DNA from: Methanosarcinales archaeon
GTDB taxonomy: Archaea > Halobacteriota > Syntropharchaeia > Alkanophagales > Methanospirareceae
Length of the DNA stretch: 5,984 bases
Reading direction: 5' to 3'
Assembly (NCBI GenBank): GCA_030621945.1
Contig: JAUXGS010000064.1
Span: 1-5,984, forward strand
Both the position numbers and the translations under genes were made by a program. Shown here piece after piece: positions 1 to 5,885 of the stretch (the first letter of the stretch is position 1; each line of letters begins with the position of its first letter). The notes under the pieces are model-generated. The model saw only the letters and a list, made by a program, of their open reading frames with translations, was not told where the DNA came from and did not search any database.

Positions 1-82
1 GCTGCGGGTGCAAGGGCGAAAGAATCTCTTTGAGAAAGTGGTTATGCCTTTAGTGGTAAGGGATGTAATAGCCGACCATCTT
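1..82. other. Short flank downstream of ilvE, no supported gene
   Basis: This stretch lies between the window edge and the ilvE stop codon. I see no start codon with a long reading frame, no T-tract on the minus strand that would end ilvE, and no hairpin. A plus-strand frame open from base 1 to a TGA at 31-33 could be the tail of a convergent gene (AAGARAKESL), but ten residues cannot support a call. Confidence 0.3.
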
Positions 83-1015
83 CTATTCATACACCGGCGC
101 CAACCACTTCATGTACTTCTCCTCTCTTGCGTTCAGCACGTCAAAGAACTTCCTTTTTATCACGCTTGTTACTTCACCTTTCTTACTACCGCCTATCGTC
201 ACATCATCTATCTCCCGTATCGGCGCTATCTCCGCTGCTGTCCCGGTAAAGAAGGCTTCATCAGCAGACAATAACTCTTCCTTCGTCATACGCTTCTCCA
301 CTACTTCATAGCCCATATCCTGCGCAAGCTCGATTACTGAAGCCCGTGTGATTCCTGGCAGAATAGACGATTCCGCTTCCGGTGTGTAGAGTATTCCATT
401 TTTCACGGCAAATACATTCTCACCCGGACCTTCAGCCACATAGCCTTTTGTATCAAGCAGTATCGCCTCACCAAAACCTCTTTCCTTCGCGTCTAACGAT
501 GCTAAAATCGAATTAAGATAATGCCCCACCGCCTTTGATTTAACAGGCAGTGTGTTAGGATCTATTCTTCGCCATGGTGAGAACGTGCAGCGTATACCAC
601 CTTCTGCTGCCTCTTCGCCAAGATAAGCGGCCCAGGGCCATGCCGCAATTGCACAATCCACAGGACAGCCGGTCGGATTTAGCCCCAAGTGATGGTAGCC
701 AAAAAAAGCGATTGGCCTTATGTAGCATGCGTCAAGCCCATTTACACGAATTGTTTCCTTTATCGCCTCTTCTATCTCCCCCCTTGCATAAGGGATTTCC
801 ATCTCGTATGCCTCCGCTGACCGATACAGCCTATCTACGTGCTCCTTTAGCCTGAAAATAAAAGATCCCTTCTCCGTTGCATAGCACCGTATCCCCTCAA
901 AAACGCCAGACCCGTAATGCAAGCCGTGTACGAGAACGTGCACTTTCGCCTCTTTCCAATCCACAAACGTACCATTATACCATATTTTTCCTTCGTCTGT
1001 AAAGCCCTCCGCCAT
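83..1015 (-). CDS. ilvE: Branched-chain amino acid aminotransferase (PLP fold type IV)
   Basis: This cytosolic PLP enzyme performs the last step of valine, leucine and isoleucine synthesis, moving an amino group from glutamate to the branched-chain 2-oxo acid. Numbered from the ATG at 1015 (310 residues, normal family length), it shows the N-terminal HGLHYGSGVFEGIR block at about 30-43, YIRP at 98-101, the catalytic Schiff-base lysine K161 in KSKAVGHYLNS, EGPGEN at 195-200, and the phosphate-binding turns GIT (221-223) and TGTA (257-260). The NPTGCPVDCAIAAWPW block is typical of branched-chain rather than D-amino-acid aminotransferases or aminodeoxychorismate lyase. In-frame GTG (1024) and ATG (1021) starts exist, but the Shine-Dalgarno match ends four bases before the ATG at 1015, so I chose that one. 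It lies 69 bases after the shikimate kinase stop and has its own TATA-like box, so it may be transcribed alone or with that gene. Function is confident; exact start moderate. Confidence 0.94.
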   Translation of the reverse strand: MAEGFTDEGKIWYNGTFVDWKEAKVHVLVHGLHYGSGVFEGIRCYATEKGSFIFRLKEHVDRLYRSAEAYEMEIPYARGEIEEAIKETIRVNGLDACYIRPIAFFGYHHLGLNPTGCPVDCAIAAWPWAAYLGEEAAEGGIRCTFSPWRRIDPNTLPVKSKAVGHYLNSILASLDAKERGFGEAILLDTKGYVAEGPGENVFAVKNGILYTPEAESSILPGITRASVIELAQDMGYEVVEKRMTKEELLSADEAFFTGTAAEIAPIREIDDVTIGGSKKGEVTSVIKRKFFDVLNAREEKYMKWLAPVYE

Positions 1016-1019
1016 TACC

Positions 1020-1029
1020 ATCACCCCTC
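1020..1029 (-). promoter_or_regulatory. Ribosome binding site of ilvE, deciding the start
   Basis: Read on the minus strand this is GAGGGGTGAT. Its GGTGAT half fully matches the complement of the archaeal 16S rRNA 3' end. It overlaps the alternative GTG and ATG starts and ends four bases before the ATG at 1015, which is why that ATG is preferred. Confidence 0.55.
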
Positions 1030-1045
1030 GTATTGTGTCCTTTTT

Positions 1046-1053
1046 ATTATATA
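1046..1053 (-). promoter_or_regulatory. TATA box candidate for ilvE
   Basis: The minus strand reads TATATAAT here, close to the archaeal box A. With the usual spacing of about 26 bases, transcription would begin near 1024, leaving a leader of roughly ten bases before the ATG at 1015. Such a short leader would trim part of the ribosome site, so translation could be near-leaderless. The region is AT-rich, so the match could be by chance. Confidence 0.45.
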
Positions 1054-1084
1054 CTCTTTTTCTTTTTTTACAAACCGTTTAGTG

Positions 1085-1984
1085 CTAAAAGATTAAGGAT
1101 GGTTTGTTCTGTATCCGCCGCTTCACTATCCTACCTTCAACCTCTAATTCACTCCATGCCGCACGTAATCGCTCCTCTTTTTCTTCGTTTATTAAAGCAA
1201 CAAAAGACGGTCCAGTCCCGGATAAACTCACACCCTTCACACCACATTCCAATGCCTTGAGCATCGGTTCCGGGTTAAAATTCAACGCTGCACAGTATAA
1301 AAAGCCATTTAACGTCATTGCCTCTTCAAATCTGCCATCCAACGCTAATTCATACGCACGATTCACCCACGGAGCTATCAATCGCGACCGCTTCACATTG
1401 GTATCAGCGGTAAACGCTTTTGCTCGTGGCAAGAAAATGAGAACTGCAGAATCTTTCTCCACTCTTCTTATCAACTCTCTTTTTCTATTGTCCGTTATTA
1501 CGATCCCGCCGAGCATAGAAGCACAGGCATCGTCAAAGGCTCCGGTTATGGACACACCAACATACAGCGCAGCGTCTACACCCATTCGTATCGCTTCCAA
1601 TGCACTTATTTTCTCTTTCGCTTCTTCTCCCCCTATTGCGTCCAGAGTGGCAACGACCGCAGCATTTGCCGCCGCACTGCTGCTCTTGAGCCCACTTCCA
1701 ATTGGTATCTCACTGCGCGTCTTCACATACGCACGTAGCGGCAAATCGAATTTCCTCAGCACTAACCCCACGCACCGCTCTATTAACCGAGTATCAGCAC
1801 GCTTTTCACCTTCTTGCTCTACTATCTCTCCCGTGATACCTTTGAAATCCTCGCCAAGCTCCACTTCTGCATGCGTCCATGAGTCAATGCCAAAAGCAGA
1901 GCCTTTATAGGTCGCAATTGCATTTATTATTGTTCCTGCTCCACTTGCCTTTCCATACCCTTTCCCCCTTCCCCCCGTTCTCAT
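1085..1984 (-). CDS. aroK: Archaeal shikimate kinase (GHMP kinase family)
   Basis: It phosphorylates shikimate with ATP to shikimate 3-phosphate on the route to chorismate and aromatic amino acids. It belongs to the GHMP (galactokinase/homoserine kinase) superfamily used by archaea and is unrelated in fold to bacterial AroK. The 299-residue product opens with GKGYGKASGAGTIINAIAT and KGSAFGID, as in the methanococcal enzyme. It carries the GHMP ATP-binding motif PIGSGLKSSSAAANA at 94-108, ITGAFDDACASMLGG at about 146-160 with the acidic pair D151/D152, and the C-terminal glycine motif SLSGTGPSFVAL at 253-264. The reading frame stays open 83 codons further upstream. I start at the ATG at 1984 because family homology begins just after it and a GAGGT lies ten bases upstream; the extra residues resemble nothing. 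ilvE follows on the same strand. Nothing looks damaged. Confidence 0.93.
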   Translation of the reverse strand: MRTGGRGKGYGKASGAGTIINAIATYKGSAFGIDSWTHAEVELGEDFKGITGEIVEQEGEKRADTRLIERCVGLVLRKFDLPLRAYVKTRSEIPIGSGLKSSSAAANAAVVATLDAIGGEEAKEKISALEAIRMGVDAALYVGVSITGAFDDACASMLGGIVITDNRKRELIRRVEKDSAVLIFLPRAKAFTADTNVKRSRLIAPWVNRAYELALDGRFEEAMTLNGFLYCAALNFNPEPMLKALECGVKGVSLSGTGPSFVALINEEKEERLRAAWSELEVEGRIVKRRIQNKPSLIF

Positions 1985-1994
1985 GCTTTTAGTT

Positions 1995-1999
1995 ACCTC
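1995..1999 (-). promoter_or_regulatory. Ribosome binding site candidate of shikimate kinase
   Basis: GAGGT on the minus strand sits ten bases before the ATG at 1984. The spacing is slightly long, but it is the only purine-rich match near that start and it argues against the much longer open frame. Confidence 0.4.
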
Positions 2000-2150
2000 T
2001 TCGTATGTTTCACCGATTTTTATGCATTTCTCCAAGCAAATAACGTTTGTGATAATAATAAGCACAGGTAAATAAGAGAGGAGTTTTTGTAAACAGTCTT
2101 GACTTTCCGCACTTCTGGATGAATCTTTTAATCTAAGCGAGAAAAAACGG

Positions 2151-2160
2151 TAAATATTTA
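2151..2160. promoter_or_regulatory. Palindromic TATA-like element TAAATATTTA
   Basis: This is a perfect 10-base inverted repeat in the divergent region. On the plus strand it would place a transcript start near 2182, giving a leader of about 45 bases that contains the full ribosome site of the first oxidoreductase. On the minus strand it would serve shikimate kinase with a leader of roughly 145 bases. The direction cannot be decided from sequence. Confidence 0.35.
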
Positions 2161-2194
2161 TGCTCTCAATCTGTATCCTTCCCTTGTCATACAA

Positions 2195-2202
2195 TATAAA
2201 TA
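2195..2202 (+). promoter_or_regulatory. TATA box candidate close to the first oxidoreductase
   Basis: TATAAATA is a near-consensus archaeal box A, centred about 28 bases before the ATG at 2227. If used, it would give an almost leaderless mRNA that skips the strong ribosome site. That makes it an alternative to the element at 2151-2160. Confidence 0.4.
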
Positions 2203-2216
2203 AAAAGAGGAGAGAA

Positions 2217-2223
2217 GAGGAGG
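2217..2223 (+). promoter_or_regulatory. Ribosome binding site of the first oxidoreductase
   Basis: GAGGAGG stands three bases before the ATG at 2227, within a longer purine run that also offers AGAGG at 2216-2220. It is the strongest Shine-Dalgarno match in the window and fixes this start. Confidence 0.6.
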
Positions 2224-2226
2224 AAA

Positions 2227-3621
2227 ATGACAAAAGAAGTTGTTATAATTGGGGGAGGCATTGCTGGGATATACGTGTTGAGGACCCTGCTTGCAAGGAA
2301 GAGCGATGTGGAGGAGGAGATGGACTTCACAGTATTAAAGCGAGAGGAGAGCGGCTGGGTGTCCGTTTGCGGACTGCCTTTTGCGTTGCGTGGATGGTAT
2401 GAGATAGATAAAACAGAGATAAACAAGCCGCAGTTCTTCCTCGACCAGGGTGTTGATTTCAGAACCGAGAATGAGGTAGCGAAGCTCAATTTAGAAGAGA
2501 ACAACGTAGTCCTTAAGACCGGTGAGGAGATAAACTACGATTATCTCGTTATAGCAACGGGGAGAAAACAATCCGTGGAAGAAACGGAACTCGGCGGTGT
2601 TTACACGTTTCATAACGAGGATGATGCGAGAAAGATAGAAGCCGCTCTGAATGTGGAGGGAGTGAAAAGCGCTTATATTCGTGGTCGCGGTATTATAGGA
2701 TTGCAAGCGGCAGCCGCTTTCTCAACGAGGGGATTAAAGACTACGGTTCATGGCGGACCTCCTTCTTTGCTTCCTTCCAGCTTAGACCCTGATATGGGAG
2801 ATATGGTCAAAGAGCGGATGGAGAAAGCGGGCATAAGATTTATTCTTGATAGCAGAGAGATAACAGCGATAAAAGGACATGAGGGGAGAGTGAAATCGGT
2901 TGTGATAGGAGAAAAGGAGGCGGAGGAGATTCCGGCAGATATTGTTATAATTGGCAAATGGATGCTTCCTGAAGTAGACCTCGCAAGGGACGCGGGTGTG
3001 GGTATAGGAGAAAGTGGGGGAATAGTCACGGATAGAGCAATGCATGTTAAAAGAGGAAGAGGGCATATAACTAATGTATATGCACTTGGTGACTGTACGG
3101 AAGTTGTAGACGCCATCACACATCGTCCGAGACTGAACCAACTTGCATCTACTGCTGTCACTCAAGCTACGGTTATAGCTGATAACATACTTAGCGATAT
3201 CGGTGAGCAATCAGGTTTATATTCCCCTTGTGAATTTTGTTTTGGTCCAACAGTGGCGGATGTCGGTGGTGTCTTGATGGGTTCGGTAGGTGTTACATCC
3301 GAAGCGGCGAGTCGCGCAGGGATAAAAACAATAAGTGGTAAGGCAACGAAACTCGTAAAGGCAAGATACTTCCCCGGGGCGACGCCTCTCACCCTGAAAT
3401 TAATCTTCGATGCATATACCAAGAAATTAATAGGCGCACAAATGGTCGGCGAAGCCACCGTTGCCGAACGTGTAAACGAGTTGGGAGTTGCTATACGTGC
3501 AGGCATCACCGCAGAGGAGCTGAGAAATATGGAGAGATGCTACGACCCTTCGCAGGCTTTGCTGGTTGATGTAACGATAGACGCTGCGACAAAGGCTCTG
3601 GGAATCACACCGGTCTATTAG
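2227..3621 (+). CDS. FAD/NAD(P)-dependent disulfide oxidoreductase, CoA-disulfide reductase/NADH oxidase type (paralogue 1)
   Basis: A 464-residue flavoprotein with the three-part layout of the CoA-disulfide reductase/NADH oxidase family: FAD domain, inserted NAD(P)H domain, C-terminal dimerisation domain. FAD is bound through IGGGIAG (8-14), ATG (110-112) and YALGDC (285-290). The single redox cysteine is C48 in SVCGLPF, matching the S-x-C-x-x-P-[YF] site of this family. The nucleotide glycines GRGIIG (153-158) are kept, but the next strand ends in H175 instead of the usual acidic residue. The second ATGxRPN motif is replaced by GKWMLPE (243-249). The C-terminal YAPP becomes YDPS (439-442). 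A CxxC pair, C335 and C338, occurs here and not in the neighbour. There is no signal peptide or membrane segment. From the family, a thiol/disulfide, polysulfide or O2 reductase is expected; the substrate is unknown, and the altered motifs make CoA-disulfide reductase only a fold-level label. Confidence 0.88.
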   Translation: MTKEVVIIGGGIAGIYVLRTLLARKSDVEEEMDFTVLKREESGWVSVCGLPFALRGWYEIDKTEINKPQFFLDQGVDFRTENEVAKLNLEENNVVLKTGEEINYDYLVIATGRKQSVEETELGGVYTFHNEDDARKIEAALNVEGVKSAYIRGRGIIGLQAAAAFSTRGLKTTVHGGPPSLLPSSLDPDMGDMVKERMEKAGIRFILDSREITAIKGHEGRVKSVVIGEKEAEEIPADIVIIGKWMLPEVDLARDAGVGIGESGGIVTDRAMHVKRGRGHITNVYALGDCTEVVDAITHRPRLNQLASTAVTQATVIADNILSDIGEQSGLYSPCEFCFGPTVADVGGVLMGSVGVTSEAASRAGIKTISGKATKLVKARYFPGATPLTLKLIFDAYTKKLIGAQMVGEATVAERVNELGVAIRAGITAEELRNMERCYDPSQALLVDVTIDAATKALGITPVY

Positions 3622-3653
3622 ACCCAAACAAAAATCTTTTTTTCTTTTTTTTC
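3621..3653 (+). terminator. T-tract terminator after paralogue 1
   Basis: The sequence GACCCAAAC overlaps the last base of the stop codon and is followed by a T-rich tract (3635-3652, interrupted by two C). No stem-loop is evident, as is normal for archaeal U-tract termination. The same 9-mer plus T-tract follows the second paralogue at 5092-5125. Confidence 0.6.
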
Positions 3654-3673
3654 TACGAGGGGGAATTATAGAA

Positions 3674-3684
3674 AGTTTTTTATG
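3674..3684 (+). promoter_or_regulatory. Promoter candidate for paralogue 2
   Basis: A purine-rich AGAAAG, a possible BRE, precedes TTTTTTATG, a weak box A. A start about 26 bases downstream would fall near 3705, just before the first ATG. No Shine-Dalgarno precedes either ATG, so a leaderless transcript fits. Together with the terminator at 3621-3653, this suggests the two paralogues are separate transcription units. Confidence 0.4.
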
Positions 3685-3713
3685 CCTACAGCACGGACGT
3701 TAAAGCGATGAGA

Positions 3714-5078
3714 ATGACACAAAAAATGGTGATAATTGGTGGTGGTGATGCGGGAACGTACACGCTGGAAGCTATCTTCAAAAAAGGGGCGGAAGTGCTA
3801 AAACAGTTTGACATAACGCTTGTGAAGAAGGATAAGGGCGGTTCAGCATCTATTTGTGCAGTGCCCTTTGCATTGCAAGGCGTTTTTCCTATGAAGGATG
3901 TTGCCGAGATAGAGCCCCCAGAGACGTTCATTGGCCACGGCATTGACTATCGAGCAGAGACTGAAGCAACGAGCATAAATTTAGAGAACGACACCGTGAC
4001 TTTGAGTACTAGCGAGGAGATAAAATACGATTACTTAGTCATAGGGACAGGGAGAATGCCTCGTATCCCTGCAAACGAAGGAACAGTCTTGGACGGTGTT
4101 TTTACAATGAGCACGGTAGAAGACGGAGAGAAAATCGCTGCGGCTATGAATGCGCCGGAAGCGAAGAATGCGGTGGTTCTCGGCTGTGGTACGATTGGAC
4201 TGCAAGTAGCTATGGCCTTTTTGAAAAAGGGATTGAAGACAACGCTTGTAAGTGGGCATCCGACACCGCTATCCAGCTGCTTGGATCCCGATATGGGCAA
4301 ATTAGTGCGTGAAAAGGTGGAGAAAGAGGGGGCCACGTTCCTCGTTGGTAAATCAGTAGAAGCTCTTAAAGGCGATGGAGGCACAGTGAAATCGGTAGTA
4401 GTAGAAGGCGAGGAGATATCCGCTGACATTGTCGTAATCTCGAAGGGCATGCTACCAAATGCTGATTTAGCCAAGAGCGCGGGTATAGAGGTGGGAGAGA
4501 CAGGTGGAATCGTTGCTGACCAGTTCTTGCACGTGAAGAAAGGTGGCGAGTACATAACCAACGTCTACGCGCTTGGCGACTGTGTTCAGGTTGTAGACGC
4601 CATTACGCTTCGTCCCCGACTGAGTCAATACGCCTCGTCCGCATTAGTGCAGGCTAAAGTGGTCGTCAATAACATCCTCGGTATCAGTTACTCACTTGAA
4701 CCTGCTTTGAGCCCTGCCATAGCAGCGATTGCCGATTTACAAGTTGGTTCCGTTGGAATTACATCGACAACTGCAGAACGCTGTGGGATAAACGTAGTAA
4801 GTGGCAAGAAAGAGAAGCCCACGAAGGCACGATTCTATCCTGGACGGAAGTCAATGGCGGTGAAATTGCTCTTCGACGCGTATTCCGAGCGCTTGATAGG
4901 CGCGCAGATAATCTCCGAGGAGATGGTTGCAGATCGGATAGACGGGCTCTGTAATGCGATAAGGATGGGTATGACGGCGAAGGAATTAAGTAGAATGGAG
5001 AAGAGCTTCGATCCCTGTGTGTCATTGCATCGCGATGTTATGGTTGACGCTGCGGAAAAGGCTTTGGAGAGTTTATAG
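3714..5078 (+). CDS. FAD/NAD(P)-dependent disulfide oxidoreductase, CoA-disulfide reductase/NADH oxidase type (paralogue 2)
   Basis: This is a diverged tandem copy of the preceding gene, colinear along its length and roughly half identical by eye. I start at the second ATG (3714; 454 residues) because it aligns MTQK with MTKE and puts the redox cysteine at C48 in both; the ATG at 3708 is equally possible since neither has a ribosome site. FAD motifs are IGGGDAG (8-14), GTG (112-114) and YALGDC (285-290). The active site is SICAVPF. The NAD(P)H glycines are GCGTIG (157-162), with serine where the acidic selector usually lies. ATGxRPN is replaced by SKGMLPN (243-249). At the C-terminus the family's YAPP is FDPC (432-435): the tyrosine is lost and a cysteine gained. 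It lacks the CxxC of paralogue 1. It should be a soluble homodimeric flavoenzyme acting on disulfides, polysulfide or a related acceptor; the substrate cannot be read from sequence. Confidence 0.88.
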   Translation: MTQKMVIIGGGDAGTYTLEAIFKKGAEVLKQFDITLVKKDKGGSASICAVPFALQGVFPMKDVAEIEPPETFIGHGIDYRAETEATSINLENDTVTLSTSEEIKYDYLVIGTGRMPRIPANEGTVLDGVFTMSTVEDGEKIAAAMNAPEAKNAVVLGCGTIGLQVAMAFLKKGLKTTLVSGHPTPLSSCLDPDMGKLVREKVEKEGATFLVGKSVEALKGDGGTVKSVVVEGEEISADIVVISKGMLPNADLAKSAGIEVGETGGIVADQFLHVKKGGEYITNVYALGDCVQVVDAITLRPRLSQYASSALVQAKVVVNNILGISYSLEPALSPAIAAIADLQVGSVGITSTTAERCGINVVSGKKEKPTKARFYPGRKSMAVKLLFDAYSERLIGAQIISEEMVADRIDGLCNAIRMGMTAKELSRMEKSFDPCVSLHRDVMVDAAEKALESL

Positions 5079-5091
5079 GTCTGTTACACCT

Positions 5092-5125
5092 GACCCAAAC
5101 CTTTTTCTTTTTTATTTTTTGTTTT
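5092..5125 (+). terminator. T-tract terminator after paralogue 2
   Basis: GACCCAAAC (5092-5100) lies 13 bases after the stop and runs into a T-rich tract interrupted by single C, A and G bases. It ends the plus-strand unit before the convergent mptE. The minus strand shows no comparable T-tract after mptE, so this element serves the plus strand only. Confidence 0.6.
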
Positions 5126-5161
5126 GTATCTCCGTGCGCCTTTCTGGAACTTTTTTGGAAG

Positions 5162-5830
5162 CTACAGAATATCACCAATCAGCCGCTTAGCCCACGTCAA
5201 CTTCTTCCTTTTCCGTGCGGTTACCTGCGTATCCTCGAAGTCAAAGCCGATGAGTTCTATGCTATGCGCACCAAATTCCTTCGCCATGAATACACACCGG
5301 TCGCCATCGGTGAACCCGCCGAAGTTGTAAACGTTATGAAGCGGCTTGCTTTGCGTTGTGCAGAGCACATTCTCATTTAATGCAGGCAGCACCTTCTTCA
5401 GCATTTCTATATTGTCACCATGCGCATGCACCACAAGTATCGAACCAAGCCGGTTTGCCGTAATAATATCCGGAATCGGTCCGTCAAGGTCGGTGCACAC
5501 GATGTCTGGTATTATAGCATTACGCAGAAGAACAGAAGTGGCACCATCTGCAGCTATCACCACATATTCTCGATAAAAGTGGAGAACATCAAACTCCTTT
5601 TCCTTCCCCCTTATATCGTGTTCCAAACATGGCGCATTGCCACAAATGATTACTCTTTTACCTGTTATGAGCGCTTCTAATTCCTGTTTTACTGTTTTTT
5701 CACCTGTTTTCCTTTTATGCGACGCTATTATCGCAGAAGCCACTTTCGCCGCTTCGTCGTCTTTTGCCCTATCAAAGCCAAAATCCTTCAATATCTCCTC
5801 ATAGATCGGCTCCCAATCATTATATCTCAT
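5162..5830 (-). CDS. mptE: 6-hydroxymethyl-7,8-dihydropterin pyrophosphokinase, archaeal MptE type (DUF115)
   Basis: It transfers pyrophosphate from ATP to 6-hydroxymethyl-7,8-dihydropterin, giving the diphosphate (and AMP) that is condensed with the aminobenzoate-derived arm of tetrahydromethanopterin. It is the archaeal replacement for bacterial FolK and is related to thiamine pyrophosphokinases. The 222-residue product has the usual MptE length and order: N-terminal WEPIYEEILKDFGFDR at 6-21, GNAPCLEHD at 64-72, AADGATSVLL at 93-102, IPDIVCTDLDG at 107-117 with acidic residues for metal-nucleotide binding, VHAHGDN at 134-140, NFGGFTDGDRC at 169-179, LIGFDF at 193-198, and a basic tail RKRKKLTWAKRLI. 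No Shine-Dalgarno precedes the ATG at 5830, so translation may be leaderless or coupled to the upstream gene 55 bases away on the same strand. It is complete, with no missing motif. Confidence 0.92.
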   Translation of the reverse strand: MRYNDWEPIYEEILKDFGFDRAKDDEAAKVASAIIASHKRKTGEKTVKQELEALITGKRVIICGNAPCLEHDIRGKEKEFDVLHFYREYVVIAADGATSVLLRNAIIPDIVCTDLDGPIPDIITANRLGSILVVHAHGDNIEMLKKVLPALNENVLCTTQSKPLHNVYNFGGFTDGDRCVFMAKEFGAHSIELIGFDFEDTQVTARKRKKLTWAKRLIGDIL

Positions 5831-5885
5831 GGCACATATTCGTTTTTAAAAGAAAGATTAATCAATGTTTCAAAAATCTCTTTAC

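Larger units (their letters stand above)
1985..2226. other. Divergent intergenic region between shikimate kinase and the first oxidoreductase
   Basis: This 242-base AT-rich region holds the promoters for both directions. A perfect palindrome, TAAATATTTA, lies at 2151-2160 and can be read as a TATA element on either strand; a second box, TATAAATA, lies at 2195-2202. The plus-strand side ends in purine-rich repeats of GAGGAG/GAGAAGAGG leading into the ribosome site. The minus strand is open throughout as an extension of the kinase frame, but the translation (serine/leucine-rich, then mixed) has no recognisable domain and I treat it as non-coding. I see no riboswitch-like stems. Confidence 0.5.

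Noticed and set aside
8..274. Plus-strand open frame at the left edge, overlapping ilvE antisense
   Set aside because: Most of it lies opposite the well-supported ilvE coding sequence, and its translation (Cys/His/Tyr-rich) has no recognisable motif.
1104..1910. Long plus-strand open frame (268 codons) antisense to shikimate kinase
   Set aside because: It is a shadow of the kinase gene: serine/alanine/proline-rich with no domain, and the minus strand carries all GHMP motifs.
2019..2025. Recurring TTTATGC-like motif (also near 2158-2164 and 3679-3685), considered as a shared operator
   Set aside because: Three short matches in AT-rich intergenic DNA at inconsistent distances from starts; expected by chance and partly explained by TATA-like boxes.
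4031..4561. Long minus-strand open frame (176 codons) antisense to paralogue 2
   Set aside because: It is rich in Ser/Thr/Pro, as expected from the reverse of an acidic, lysine-rich coding sequence, and has no motif or start signal.
5140..5161. Possible stem around TGGAACTTTTTTGGAA as an mptE terminator
   Set aside because: The TGGAA copies are direct, not inverted, so no hairpin forms, and the minus strand is A-rich rather than T-rich here.
5843..5851. TTTTAAAAA on the minus strand as a TATA box for mptE
   Set aside because: Normal box A spacing would place the transcript start inside the mptE coding region, so it does not fit the chosen start.
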